A stretch of 64,000 bases of DNA from Typhlomys cinereus (taxonomy: Eukaryota > Chordata > Mammalia > Rodentia > Platacanthomyidae), in contig JALPQD010000143.1 of assembly GCA_023101885.1 (NCBI GenBank), positions 2,480,001 through 2,544,000 of the forward strand. The letters are read 5' to 3'. The translations under genes and the position numbers were made by a program. The notes under the pieces were generated by a model. That model was not told the DNA's origin. It ran no database searches and saw nothing but the letters and a program-made list of their open reading frames with translations. Numbering within the stretch: the first letter of the stretch is position 1; each line of letters starts with the position of its first letter. This document shows positions 41,244 through 54,199 of this stretch, piece by piece.

Positions 41244-41534
41244 TTTTTTTAATTTTTTTATTATTATTTATTCAATTGTGCGTGTATGTGTGTGTGCGCT
41301 TGTGTGTATGTATGTATGTGTGTGTGTAGAACCACGAGCGAATTCGGGAACCACCATGGACGCTTCCATCTCCTGTTTACTCTGCCCCGGGATTCACAGG
41401 CTCCGCCCTACCAGGACCAGAAACGCAGGCCGCCCCCGCTTCTGCCCGGCGTCTATACGTGGGGTCTAGGATCCGAACTCAGGACCTTCTGCCTGCAAGG
41501 CAGAGGCTTACCTCTGAGCCACCTCTCCAGCCCC
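41244..41534 (-). mobile_element. Full-length young tRNA-derived SINE
   Basis: Perfect 15-bp duplications agaaatgatgtaatt at 41229-41243 and 41535-41549. On the minus strand: head ggggctggagaggtggctca (A box), B box gagttcggatcc, GC-rich body with many CpGs, a (CA)/(TACA) microsatellite part, then aattgaataaataat containing AATAAA and a short poly(A). Such intact duplications and CpG retention mark a recent insertion. Confidence 0.9.
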
Positions 41535-41549
41535 AGAAATGATGTAATT

Positions 41550-43560
41550 AAATCATTTAGTCAGATACAAATAAATCACATCAAACACACATAAAATAAT
41601 TATTCCTTTTTTTAAAAAAAAGTTTCCATTAGTAATATTCATTTTATTTTGGCATTTTTGAAGTCTATGTAAAGGTACATTCCAATGCAAGCTGACTGAC
41701 CTGTTCGTACCATCAGAATTAGTGGACTCTAAAAATGACTTTATATTTCCTTGATATACTGAGAGCTGATTGGCAATGTTAAAGAACATTGCAAACTCTG
41801 CCAAAATTGTTGCTTCCATTTTTGCATATTTTAACTATTCTAGAAACAGTTTGAAATATTTCTTTCCCGAATTGAATTTCAAAGATACAAATTTGTAAAA
41901 AGCTTCATGAAAATAAGACCAGAATAATTCTAACATATGACATAAAATAAGACATTTACTTTGAAGGGACTCACAGCAAACATAGCTTACATAGGAGTTA
42001 CCAGAACCAAAGCTATCTTAGAACTATAGGCAAGGCAAAGGAACAAGAACTGTACAGACTTGGTCACTAATCTACTGCTTCTAGATCTCTAAATCATTGG
42101 CTTTCTCTCAGTTTTAGTTCACTTGCTAGTAAAATGACACTGTGGGGGTTTTTTAACAGTTTAAGAAACTTTTGTTAAAGCAAGAATTTTATAAACAAAA
42201 TTATATTTCCTTGCTCAGTGGTCAGTTCCATCACTTGAAGCAGAGCTCATATCCTGAGCTCTGCTACAGTAAGAGTTACAAAATTAAAGAAAGGAATGCT
42301 GCAATTTTTTTGTACTTTGATGAAAATTCCTTTTCCCAGGTTCTACAGAACATTGATTTGCTTTTATATTTTACTATTTTTCATTTTTGTGTTTTAAATC
42401 AAGTAATCTAAGACCAGCACTGTTTGCCTCACCTGGCTTTTACCCAAACAAACATTTCCCTAAAGATCTGTGAGTTAGAAGCCTGGTCCCAGCCAATCGT
42501 GTTATTTGGAGCCAGTATAATGCAAGGGGTTAGGCCAATGAGAAGTCTTTTGGTGACTGGGGGTATGTCCTTGCATAAGATTGAAAAAGATGTCTGATCT
42601 TTTCCTCTCTCTTAGGTGTGCTACCCAAAAACTAACTGATCCTCTTCCTCCAGCACACACTCCCACCATAATGAACTGTCTCAGTGCAGGCCCAAAGCAC
42701 CAAGGCCACTTAGTTATATAGAAACAAACATTTTGTCATTATTATTATTAATAGTAATGATAAGCGACTCTACATGACTAAACATAATGATACTGTTTAT
42801 CCCACAGGATTGTTATGATGATTGAAAAAGTTAAGGGAACATGTATATCATGATGTTTAGCCCCACTGTGAGTACTATAGTCATTAAAATTACTGATGTT
42901 GAGCCACATGAATATTTATAGTCTGAAAAAGAACAATGGAAAACTGATATCATAGTTCCCAGATTATAGAATTACATCTCTTATAGGTAGGTGATTATTA
43001 TTTATCATTTAAGTCATATAAAATAGAGTCCAAGCACAATAGAACATCTGTGTAGGCTTCCACTCCAGTTCTCCTAACCTTGAACTTAGCAGATGGTGCT
43101 AAAATAAACAGTGAGGGCGATGACAGGCAGATAATTTTCACTTAATCATTTTAATGTGGTTAAAGGATCTGTTTCCTGGTGAGAACCAGAAAACTCTGGA
43201 TCTCCTTCCTTTTCATTGTCCTCCCTCCAAAGCAATGCATGGAGATGTCCCAGCATCAAATGCTCTGCTCAAAAGCAGTAGCACAAGAGTGCCAGCTTTG
43301 ATGGGGCTGTTAGATTATTTGGTGTTTGCTACTTGTTGAACTCTATGCTAAGGTTGAGCCCTGTATTTCACTCTAATTAGATGTGTGAGGCCATTACTGA
43401 GTTCCATTGAGCGTGTTGAGGGCCTACGCAATATGATATGAAAAAATAAATGCAAGTAAACTAAGAAATACATAAGGAAAAACAAAAGTCAAAGTCATAA
43501 ATGTTGCAGTAAATGCCTGAACAATTCAATATAATCATCAAGCAAATTGATAAGTACAAA
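41550..43560. other. Intergenic, no gene seen
   Basis: AT-rich sequence; the 42520-42730 region hints at an old dispersed repeat but no family could be recognised. Confidence 0.6.
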
Positions 43561-43567
43561 AATTTCA

Positions 43568-43795
43568 TGGGTCAATGAGATGGCTCAGTGGATAAATGAA
43601 TTTGTTGTCAAGTCTAATGACCTGAGCTTGATCCTCACTTGGTAGAAGGAAAGAACTAACTCCCACAAGGTGTTCTCTGACACATGTAACTTTCACAAGT
43701 ATTTCTCTCTCTCTCTTTCTTGCTCTCTCTCTCTCTCTCATACACACACATACACACATACTAGATAAATAAAAGCAATAAAATAAAATAAGCCA
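43568..43795 (+). mobile_element. tRNA-derived SINE (B3-like)
   Basis: Head 'gtcaatgagatggctcagtg', B box gagcttgatcctc, then 'acttggtagaaggaaagaac' body, a (TC)n at 43703-43739, (CA)n and an aaataaaa-type tail. Confidence 0.8.
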
Positions 43796-44125
43796 AAACT
43801 TTCATTTTACTTGCAAAAACTTGCATCTTTATTAGATTTCTTCATGAAACTCCCTGACAATTCATAATTATTGGTCAAAACTATCACCTAATGCTAAATT
43901 ATGTTATTATAGACATGTAATTATAAACTATTTAAAAATATGGGGAACAAAGATCAAATAGATTTGAATATGTCACAGTACCTTTGCAAAGACATGACAG
44001 GTGAGTTCAAAAGTGAAATAATCAGGAACCATCCAGCCTAACAAAAAAAGTCAAAAAAGAAACAGTGAGATGACTTGCAACGGCTATATATCATCTCTAA
44101 AGTTGTGTTAGGAACTAGCCACATG

Positions 44126-44127
<2 letters not shown>

Positions 44128-44166
<39 letters not shown>
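44128..44166 (+). repeat. (CA)n microsatellite
   Basis: Uninterrupted ca dinucleotides. Confidence 0.97.
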
Positions 44167-44168
<2 letters not shown>

Positions 44169-44976
44169 AAGAGTAATGGGCACAGAGGTATTATCCTCAA
44201 GGAACAACACGGGGACTACACAGAGCCACTAATCTCATTTTGAAAAGCTATTTTGGAATTTTAGTGTAATTTTGGAATATTAAGTCAACATTAACATAAA
44301 ACATAAGCATCATCACAAAGCATACAGAGCAGTCATAGGTTTCCCCATTAGCTCTCACCCCAAAACACACGAATGAGGTTCTAGCAGACACTGCCCATGG
44401 ATACCTGCTACACGAAGTGAGCCTGTTCTGGAAGCATGCTGTAACCAGGCAGCGCAGAGATTCTAAAGGCTTTAGTCTGATAGCCTCCCTGACTTGGGCT
44501 ATCAGACTATCAAAATAAAAGGCCCTAGGAAATCGAAATTTCCCTCAGAAATCTCACACTGCGAACAGAGTGAGTTATTTCATAAAGTACTGAAAATTTG
44601 CCAGATCCGATGCTAGTCAGAGAAGAAATTATTCTCCTTCAAAGAGGTTTCACACAACTCTGAAAACTTGCCAGAATATCTTGAAGTCAGCCCCACCTTG
44701 AACAGAACTGTTTGGCTATGCGTAATTCTTCCCCTGTATAAACCTAAATATCACCTCCGAATAAAACCTCAGAAGATGGACTTTGGCAAAATTTGATATA
44801 CCTCTTCCAATATAGCCACATTGAATAAGTTACCTTTTTCTTCTTTTCACTGTTAATTTTATTTTTTTAAACCAAAGCACAGACCTGACCATAGTAACAA
44901 TGTGATTGATATATTCCAGTGATATAGAGAGTGTTCCTTCAAAGTTTGAACTAAAGTTAAGAGATCTTCAGATTTC

Positions 44977-44978
<2 letters not shown>

Positions 44979-45022
<44 letters not shown>

Positions 45023-45040
45023 CCATCTATCTATATATCT
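44979..45040 (+). repeat. (TATC)n microsatellite
   Basis: About 10 perfect tatc units from 44979, then ccatctatctatatatc variants. Confidence 0.95.
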
Positions 45041-45344
45041 TACAAAACAATGGATTAGTAACATGTACTCTAATGGTTACAAACATCAGTTAAAATCAAC
45101 TGAATTGTATCAAGGCTCTAGTTCTCTTTATTTAGGAAAACAAGAAAAAGCTATTTAATAATATTCCACTAATACTTTTTAAACTGGAGATAATTTCCAC
45201 ATATTCATATTGAATCCTGAGATATTTTCAAACAATATCATGTAAGAATCCAGAACACTTTCTTCTACTGGTCTCAATTCCAAGAAAGATAATTGTTAAG
45301 GTAAAATGTAATGATGATAGATTACTAGAGGATCTGTCTGAAAT

Positions 45345-45530
45345 TAAGCAATGCATTGAGGAGATTGTTCAGTTCTTGAGTTTGATTCCAAAAACCTATG
45401 AAAAGCAAACAAATAAAAAAGCATGGGTGCAGAGTCCCAAACTTGTAATCCCAGCACTTAGAAGGCAAAAACTGATGGCCTTCTGGGGCCAGTCAGACCA
45501 GTCAGCTTAACCTTCTTAGTGAGCTCCAGG
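45345..45530 (+). mobile_element. Diverged B2-like SINE, cut by the next SINE
   Basis: The phrases 'gaggagattgttcagttctt', 'tgtaatcccagcacttagaa', 'ctggggccagtcagaccagt' and ttagtgagctccagg are in B2-type order. The 3' part stops where the SINE at 45531 begins, giving a nested or end-to-end pair. Confidence 0.65.
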
Positions 45531-45752
45531 CTGGTGAGATGGCTTAGTGGTTAAAGGTACTTGCTGCCAAGCACAGCAACCTGAGTTTGATCCCTGGAAC
45601 CGACTTGGTAGAAGGAGAGAGCCACTCCCTCCTCGTTTAGCAAGTTGTTCTCTGACCTCCTCCATGTGCCTGAAAAAGCACACATGTGCCCCAACACCTA
45701 TCCCACCACCACCCAAAATAAACACAATAATTTTTTTTTTTTAAAAAAAGAA
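45531..45752 (+). mobile_element. tRNA-derived SINE (B3-like)
   Basis: Head 'ggctggtgagatggcttagt', B box ctgagtttgatccc, 'cttggtagaaggagagagcc' body, 'gttctctgacctcctccatg' and a tail containing AATAAA followed by mixed T and A runs. Confidence 0.8.
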
Positions 45753-46629
45753 AAGGTAGATGGCTCCTAAGGAATCACATCTGAGGTTGTTCTCTGGCGT
45801 GCACACAAATACATAATCACACATACGAGAAATAAGCAATACTTGTCACAAGCAGTGTGGAAGGTGTCAGCCATGACCAGGCCATTTTGTAAAAGTCCCT
45901 CCACTTTGCTTAAGCAATGGATGGCGATTCTCAGTACTAAAGTGCCTACTTTTTATAATCTTGCATATCCCACACACTGACTGCCCAGAACATTATTTCA
46001 CTCTGCACACACTATCTCCTTAACAACCTCTTAACAAGGACTGACTGTAGGCCGAAAAGGGAACTTTTGAGCTCCCCACATCCCTCCTCCCTTCTCCTTT
46101 CTTCTGTAACCTAATAATAGGGACCCATCTCTACCCTACAGCCAGGACTCTGTTCAGACCACAGACATGCTATCTCTCTCTGCTGCTATTATCTCTTCTG
46201 CCTCGTAACTACCCACCTCACCCCAATTACAGCCTATTGACTTGCAGTCTTCCCCATCTCCCTTCTCCAAGACCTTCTAGAAGGAAAGTAGGAGATCTTG
46301 CTTGAGGAGAAATAAAGCGACAACCAGCCTGAAGAAAGGGAAGGCATGACATTGGGGAAGGGAGAGGAAAAGAATAAAAAGAAGAGAAAAAGAACAAAGA
46401 AAAAATAATATAAGTATTTATTAGCACATGTCCACAATACGGTGGTGCTGAACTTTCTCTGACATCTGCCAACTCTTCCCTCCACGGCTCATAATGCACT
46501 TGGTAACCAAAGGTGAGCGATGAAGCATGCGGTCTCACCTTTCACGTTCTACAGACGGCATGAGGATGCTGAAGATACTGGATATATAGGGCACTGAATT
46601 CTGGTCGTCATTAAATCATTAAACTCGAG

Positions 46630-46886
46630 CCTTGGCTAGAGATGGCTCAGGGGTTAAACCTCTGCCTCGCAATCAGAAGGTCCTGAGTTCGGATCCCAGG
46701 TCTCAAGTAAAAACGCCAGGCTGAACCAGCCCAGGCCTGCACTTCTGGCCATGGTGGGCCAGAGTGAAGCAAAAAAGGAGGTAGAAACAATTCAGAATGA
46801 TTCCAAAGTCACCTTTGGTCTTCTACAAGGACACTGTGCCCTCTGATACACACATAAATAAATAAATAAGCAAACAAACAAACAAA
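46630..46886 (+). mobile_element. tRNA-derived SINE, older subfamily
   Basis: Head 'ggctagagatggctcagggg' with ctgagttcggatcc, body 'gccagagtgaagcaaaaaag', 'gccctctgatacacac' and a tail of aaat and caaa tetramers. Short aaactc repeats flank it. Confidence 0.8.
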
Positions 46887-46889
46887 CTC

Positions 46890-48350
46890 ACTCTCTACCC
46901 ACTCCCTCTGGCTTTTCTATAAATTTATTTAAAGGATGAAACTACTCATCATCATGGGCTTGAGGTGGGGGTGAGTGCCTTTTAATAGGATAAATCCTAA
47001 CTTTGACCCCAGGAGCCATCATAAATTGTGTGGTTAGTGTGTTTTTATGGACCTTGGTAGTCAAAAAGACAATCTATTGTTAAAGCAAAACAATACTTAT
47101 ATTAACTGCCTGAATAAGTTAATATTCAATTCAATCTTCTAGATGGATAAAACCTAACAGGAAATTGACTGCTTTGGGCTTGAAAGAAGTACCTAAAAAC
47201 TAATCTTTAACTGGCAAAAGAAAGGGAGATTCCATCTGTGTTTTTTGGGGGATTTTTTTACATTACCCCAGTATCTTGTTTGACAGTGTAACAAGACATG
47301 TCTGCAAACATGATTTTATTAGCCTTCCAAAAGAAATTTTAAATGAAGTGGAAGATTTATTATTTACACCATATTCATAAAAAATCCTGCACAGAAACTT
47401 AGAAAATAAGCCAACAAGTAGTAAAAACTAATTATCAAAATGGAGTAGCAAGAAATACACCACACTTGAGTGTGCCTTGGCGCCTGAGCGACTGAGCCCA
47501 GAAGGACCACCCTATCGCTCCACTGCTCATGCATCCAGACAACTGGGATGTTGTGTCTTGTCATCACAATACATCTTTCTGTTGAATGGCTGAAAATGTT
47601 TGACAAGCTCATTATGAAGCTGTCCAAGGAAATGCTTCCTTCCAGGGATTTGGGTCTTGCAGCCAACCATTAACACTGGCCTTTGTCAGTGATTCCCACC
47701 ACATTAGCAAAAGAAAGCTTCTTACAGACACACTGTGCTCTGGAGGGCCCTCTACGGGGAACACCGAGCGCTTTGTTATTGCTTGTTCACACGTTGCTAA
47801 TCCAAGTTTAGCTGAGGATAAGGGGGTCCTTCCGCATCTCCAGAAAATTGCTTTAAATTTTTAAAAATAATTATTTCCTATCTTTATTGTTAGGATAGTA
47901 TTTTAATCAGCTCCCAAGGAGAATGATGCTTTGATTTCTATTAAATGGGAAGAAGTCATCTAACAAAAGGGCCTTTTTTTCTCAAGTGTGAACACCTACA
48001 AAAAGCCTTTGGCAAATTACTGTGGAAAAAGCAAATATTCAGCTAAGGAAAGTGGTGCTCCAGCCCCAAATGAATAAGATGAATATGTCTCCACACAATG
48101 AAGCAAAGCTACAAGAATGCATGCTTAGGCAAACTTTCTTTTTCTTTGAATAATTTGTTGCCACGACTTACTTTGATTCTTTTACTTGGCTTGCAACTTA
48201 CCTCCATGAATTCTCACTTCTGAAAATTAAGTCTAGCTCATTGTCCTTGCTCGTAGATCATTTTGATTTTCTTCTTTCACTCTGTATTTCAGGTTCTAGA
48301 AACTACTACTGCACAAAGGCACATCAGGAGTTCACCACTGTCTTCAACAG
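46890..48350. other. Intergenic, no gene seen
   Basis: AT-rich, apparently unique sequence; the 100-codon minus frame at 47364-47666 shows no recognisable domain. Confidence 0.65.
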
Positions 48351-48351
48351 G

Positions 48352-48352
<1 letters not shown>

Positions 48353-48388
<36 letters not shown>
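48353..48388 (+). repeat. (GT)n microsatellite
   Basis: Uninterrupted tg dinucleotides. Confidence 0.97.
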
Positions 48389-48391
<3 letters not shown>

Positions 48392-48689
48392 CACAATGCA
48401 TTATTTACATATATGAAATTATCAAAAATGGTGGAGAGAGAAAATGATGGAAGCATGTAATTGTTGCATCTCATCTGGAAATTAATTAGTTGTCCTAGCA
48501 GCTATTTCTTTACCTCATATCCTGATGTAGAAGTATGCAGTTATCTCTCTCTTTTTCTCTCTCTCTTCCTTGCTGTATCATCATACAGCCCCATTCTAAC
48601 TTGAATGCACATCGCATATAAAACATGAACATTAGATGTGAAATAATTAATGACTCCAACATCTATGGAGTGGCTGCTTCCCAAACCTT

Positions 48690-49110
48690 CCCTTGTGGAA
48701 GGAGCAGGAAGGGTCAGGAAACCCATGAAACTCACAGTAATTCACAAGGCTCACAACCTTCCTTACAGGACCCTTGAGTCCCTTCCCCCAAGCTACATCA
48801 GCAGTAAACAATTTCAGGGGGGACAGTGATGGGGACTCCAAAGATGCAGCTTTCCCGAGGCAACAACCTTTCTGGGACAAGCGTTTCAGTCCCCAAGTCA
48901 CTCACGCACTTACAAGGAGCTCCTCACCCAAGCACTCAGTAAATTCACTGTCTCAACAAGCTGGGCTTGGATGGACTCATTCCTTAGGTCTGGCATTATT
49001 TTCTCTATCTGGCGTGAACAGAGGTAAGCTATCCATGAAAAGCCATGCAACAATCACTTACACAGCATGGGGAACATTTGAAAGTTTACCACAGCTTCCT
49101 ATCTGACACA
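48690..49110 (-). repeat. Possible old interspersed repeat
   Basis: Phrases such as 'ctcaacaagctgggcttgga' and 'agatgcagctttcccgaggc' recall a common rodent dispersed repeat, possibly LTR-derived. I could not fix its family or ends; the strand is a guess. The 110-codon frame at 48774-49106 lies inside it. Confidence 0.3.
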
Positions 49111-49395
49111 ATGACATCAGAATTTAAATATGACAAATAAAACAGACAAGGTAGGAAATGTATGTGTACATGCACAGAAACAGTTTAATATTAGTTTAAT
49201 ATTATATAATCACCCTAGTCTTGAATCTTTTCCATTTGGACTTATTCTCTGCTCAACTCACTTATCTGTGATTTCAGAGTTATTTTCAAATGCAGCATCT
49301 ACAGGTGCTTGTATAGAAAAATCTAAATCAAAACACTAATTTATCTTTTCCCCAAAACAGGACTATCCCATTGAACTTTAATTCAATATAATTTT

Positions 49396-49698
49396 TTTAA
49401 TTTTTTATTATCATTATTTATTCAATTGTGTGTGTGTGTGTGTGTGCGTGTGTGTATGTATGTGTGTGTGTGCGTGTGTGTGTGTGCGTGTGTGTGTGTG
49501 TGTGTGTAGAACCATAGGCGAATTCGGGAACCACCATGGACGCCTCCACCTCCTCCTTGTTTACTCTGCCCTGGGATTCACAGGCTCCGCCCTACAGGAC
49601 CGGAAACGCAGGCTGCCCCCGCTTCCGCCTGGCGTCTACATACGTGGGATCTGGGATTCGAACAGAGGCTTAACCCATGAGCCACCTCTCCAGGCCCC
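49396..49698 (-). mobile_element. Young tRNA-derived SINE with a promoter-interval deletion
   Basis: Perfect 17-bp duplications taattcaatataatttt at 49379-49395 and 49699-49715. It is the same subfamily as 41244-41534, but about 23 bp present in the other young copies (reading tcaggaccttctgcctgcaa there) are missing, so the A box and the gttcgaatcc B box are closer. The microsatellite part is long (49430-49507). Confidence 0.9.
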
Positions 49699-49715
49699 TA
49701 ATTCAATATAATTTT

Positions 49716-52050
49716 TAAAATCACTTTCCCTAAAACATAAAGGGACCACCTCAGGATAAGATCTTATGAAGCACAGAAAGAATAAAGGGCACACTGTTAA
49801 AGAGGTCATGAATGTGCGAATGGAAAAAGAGCAGCAATTAGGAGTCTTCAACAATATATACCACTGGGATCTTGATCTGTATCATACAGATTGCTAAAAG
49901 AATTGATAAAAACACTTTTTATTTCTTTCTTTTTGTTGTTTTCTGATAAATGAGAATATAAGGTGGCTCACAAGAGGTTTTGCGTTGGATTACAATTTGA
50001 TAAAATAAAAGTAGGAGCCACCCCACTGTGGTTGCATAAGCGTATTAGGACACATCCTTTTACTGGAAATGGTATTTGCAAGCTCTTTAGCTGAAAGGGA
50101 AGAAGGGCCTTAAATAAATCCTCCTTGTGTCAGAATTTTTGATCCTCAGCTAGTGAGATTTTCAACCAGACTTCAGGGTCAGGAGGTCCTTTCCTTCCCA
50201 TGCCCCCTTAATTTTACCTGTCATCTATCTGTCCTACCTCACTTTCTATAGAAATCTCTTTTCACATTGTTTAAATATTTAATTAATTTTTCCAATAAAG
50301 ATATATGTATCTGTAATAAGCAGTAAGAACTTACAACAAATTATTAGTAACACATCGTTCAGTTCAGGGGGACAGATGCAAGTGGGTAGAACTCTTTCTC
50401 CATGTGCTTATCCCACAAGCAGTGGGCAGCAGGTAATAGAAAATGGCAGCTGGATCTCAGAGCCATGTAAGCGGAAGTCATGCGAGGGATTCTGCTAGAT
50501 ATCCCCGCTTCCCTGGTAATACACACAAAAATCTGAGGTCTCCACCCTTAATGCAGTCAGCTGGATGTGTCCATCACTTGACAAGGATTCATCTCTCCTC
50601 TCTCAGGCAATGTGACCCACTTGGAGGTAAGCCACAAAGATGGGAAGAGAAAGCCTTGCTCTCCCAAAAGTCGTCTGTCAGTCCTTCCCTTTTTCTTTCA
50701 GTGAAGATCAAGCAGGAGCAGGAACTATGAAACTTCCAACATGTGATTTGTAAGCTATTTAAAGCTACTCACACTTGAGTCTTTTTCTCTCCTCTCTCTT
50801 GCACATGCTTTTCTTAACATTCAGAACTTCTGCTGTTTTTCTAAAGACCAACTTCTTTGCCACGTGCCACATTTCCACTTACCAATCTCCGAGCTTGTGT
50901 CTTCTCTGAAGTCACCAGGATTCCCAGATGCCTGGATTTCTGGAGTCCTATTGCTTTCTGTTTTAAAATAAATGTAAATATTCTCAATTCTTCCTGCTTA
51001 ATAATTCATTACTTCACAAAGAAACGAACCCAAATACCCTAGACCCATGATCAGTTAGTTAAATGGTTACAGTACTTTATGTCCCACAAGACATTGTGGT
51101 ATTATCCTAAAAAGACTTGAAGTTTCAATAATGAATGCAAATAGGAAATCCTTACTTACAAAGAAGTATATTTAAAGTTCCCCTTTGCCTTCACAGTATG
51201 CAGAAGAATCCTGAGAAACAAACAAGAAGGCCACAGAGCAAAGCCAAGTTGGTTTGGGGCAGAAATGGGAATTCACAGTCGTGAGTAACCCACTTGGAAG
51301 ATGGATAATATCACAGGGGCCATTTGCAGGGCAGAGAGCCAGGGAAACTAGCAGATGTTCAGTGTGAAAACCTAGAACTGTTCAGAGCAAGAGTCATATG
51401 ATAACCAGGCAGTCAGCCTGAGGCTGAAGGGCTGGAAGCTCTCTGGAGAGTCACTGCTACGGGTTCCTGTTCAAAGGCTAAACAGTCTGGGTGACATTCA
51501 CAGACCAAGCAGCAACACAAGACATACTGGCTAAAGACCTAGCCTGTAAACACGTGAGCTTCCAGCTTCTACCTCCTGCATTTGTTCCATCCCAGCCCCC
51601 AGCAGGTCTTCATTCAGTCTTGAATCACATGTCAACCATCTTGAAACGTTCTTGTAGACACACCCAAAAACACTGAATTATGATTCATAAAGCTGTCAAT
51701 AATGTAGTATTGAATAAATGTTTATTAAGTGCCAATTATAATGTTAATTACTTTGAATAAATTATCTAATTCAAACTTCCCCAAAACTTTATGAATGAAT
51801 AATGGTTTGAAGAAAAAAATCCTTTAATACCATCTTAATTTTTGGATAAATCTCTACTTTATCCAAAGACAAAACAGTCTCATTATCAGAATTAAATATC
51901 CAACTTTAAAAGTCCATTTTATGGAAGCTTTTAAAACTCTACTTTTATAAGATTAAATGAGGTATGTAACTAATATTTCCATTTAATAGATAAAGAAACT
52001 TAATCCAAAGGGGTTAATGACTTTCCCAACACAGTAAGATATGAAATTAT
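49716..52050. other. Intergenic, no gene seen
   Basis: Mixed sequence without clear repeats. The 95-codon frame at 50443-50730 and smaller frames show no family resemblance. Confidence 0.6.
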
Positions 52051-52063
52051 TAAAGTCATGTTT

Positions 52064-52342
52064 CAGAGCTGGAGCGATTATTGCTCAGAGTTAAACCTCT
52101 GCTTCCAAGCAGAAGGTACTGAGTTCAGATCCCAGATCCCTCATAAAAGTGTCAGGCAGAAATGGCAGCGGCTCGTACTTCTGGTCCTGGAAGGTAGAGC
52201 CTGGGAAACTCCAGAGCAAAGCAAATAGGAAGTAGAAGCAACCCAGGGTGGTTCTTGAAGTCACTCTTGGGCCTCCAGAGGCACATGCAGTGCCCTGTGA
52301 TACACACGGACAAGGAAACACACACAGACACACAGGCAAAAA
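52064..52342 (+). mobile_element. tRNA-derived SINE, older subfamily, with duplications
   Basis: 13-bp duplications taaagtcatgttt at 52051-52063 and 52343-52355. Head 'gagctggagcgattattgct', B box gagttcagatccc, body 'tggtcctggaaggtagagcc', 'gcctccagaggcacatgcag' and 'tgccctgtgatacacacg', with a short CA-rich tail. Compared with the young copies its 3' part is longer and of different sequence. Confidence 0.88.
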
Positions 52343-52355
52343 TAAAGTCATGTTT

Positions 52356-53165
52356 AAGTTTCACTTTTCCATTGCTATAATCTATACACGAACCAAGCAA
52401 TTTAGGAGAAAAAGGATTTTTTAGTCCACATGTCAATTTAGGAAAAGTACCAGCAGTAGATGAGAGAACTAGCTATATATGATCTATAGCAAGAGCAGAA
52501 AGCAGATAAGAGCCAATGAATACCTTTCTAGCATGCCTGTCTTCCTATTTGCTAGTTGCCAAATTCAAACCGTTTTTCTTTCTGTATCTCACCCATGCAC
52601 CTGTGGAATATCCCACACTTTGTGGACTGGTTTTTCCCAAATCAATCACTCAATTAGATAACTCAAAGGCTTAGTTCTAAATTGCCGAGTTAGCACCAAG
52701 AAGATTACAGATAACAACTAAGGACTCTTGAATAAATTGTATCCCAATAGAATAGCTAGCCTAATTTACCATGCATATTGTCCAGATTAATAATTTAAGA
52801 TTTGAAGCATTTTCCATTGTTTTTCTATATTCCTGACAATGGAGTTTTCAACATATGACATTGTTAATAGTGGACCACTCATGATCTCAAAAATGGTAAT
52901 TTCATATGGTCAATCTGAAATAATGTATTAGATTATTAATTTCCATTAAATAATTGCTTCTGAAGCCATACTGTATGGTCAAGTACCTGCAACTGTATAT
53001 TTAAAAGTTTTTCCATAAACAGAACTGTTCATTATCTTCCTCCTAGTACCACTAACAAAGCAGCCAGGCTTCTATAAGGCTAGTTTGCTCAATCTATTCA
53101 GTTGGTAATATACACTATTGATGCCTACAAAACCTGGCACTTTTATGACCTGAAAGTTTTCTATT
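52356..53165. other. Intergenic, no gene seen
   Basis: AT-rich, apparently unique sequence. Confidence 0.65.
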
Positions 53166-53169
53166 TGCA

Positions 53170-53505
53170 GATGTCTTCATTAGCATTTCATTTATTTTTA
53201 TGCGTATCATGAGGTGCATTTTGTGTATAACCATGTTTTGCATGTGGATAGGGGCACATTGGATGTCTTCCTTAATTGCTCTCTACTTTGCTTATTGAGG
53301 CATGGTCTCTTCCTGAACCTGAAGCTCACCGATATGGCTAGTCTTGCCAATCAGCTTGCATCGGAGATCCACTGTCTCTGCCTCCACAGCCCTGTGGTTG
53401 CAGGAGAACCATCATACCAGATTAGTGCTGGGGATTCTAACACTAGTCCTCAGACTTACATGGAAGCAGCTTATCCACTTAGTTATCTCCCGGGCCCCCA
53501 TCACT
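53170..53505 (-). mobile_element. B4-like composite SINE, reverse orientation
   Basis: The minus strand begins ggggcccgggagataactaa and continues 'taagtctgaggactagtgtt' and 'agaatccccagcactaatct', then an old B1-type part. The + strand phrase 'gaagctcaccgatatggcta' fits the usual B4/RSINE order. It is strongly diverged; the 97-codon frame over it is not a gene. Confidence 0.5.
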
Positions 53506-54199
53506 AGCATTCTCAGGACATCTGCTTTATCTGTTTTGATCTTTTTCAACAAGTGTGGATAGGTGACTGGTAATCAGAAGGCAATGTAGGCTACAGCACT
53601 GGGACTTTGCTTTGGATGACTTTAGCTGATACATCATTTGATACCATTGTGCTCTGAAATGCTGGCTGTTCCTTTCTAAACATAAAGCTACACATTTACT
53701 CCAGTAATGCTGCACTTGTTCTTCTGAACTTCTAGAGTCAGAGTAAATAAACAAACCTTCTATTTTGCTTCTCCACAGATATAGAGTCTGTTTTTTTATT
53801 ATTATCAATTGTTCAAAACCCTTCCCTGATAAACAAAAAAGAAGTCTTTTTCTGATGCTTTTCCTTTTATATTTCTAAAACATATCCTAAAACACTGAAA
53901 TAGATACAAACAGGCTAAATATACAGAAAATGTGATATTAATTAATATTGCAGATATTACAAAAGTAGTTTAAAATGTTAATACTCAAAAGCATTTTTTT
54001 CAGTATAGATAAATTCTGGGTCCATAGATTCCTTATTGAAAACAATTTGGCAATATATGTTAAAGCTTTATATCTCTCAAATTTAGAATTCTGTCTTAAT
54101 TTCCTTCAATAGGGGAAAGGTTAGGTTAAATGAAGTTGATATAATTATATTATGGGTTATCACACAGCCATTGACATTAATTCATGTGAAGAGTGCTTA

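Noticed and set aside
41244..41534. Functional tRNA gene (A and B box motifs)
   Set aside because: The A and B boxes belong to a SINE with body, tail and target-site duplication; there is no cloverleaf acceptor end.
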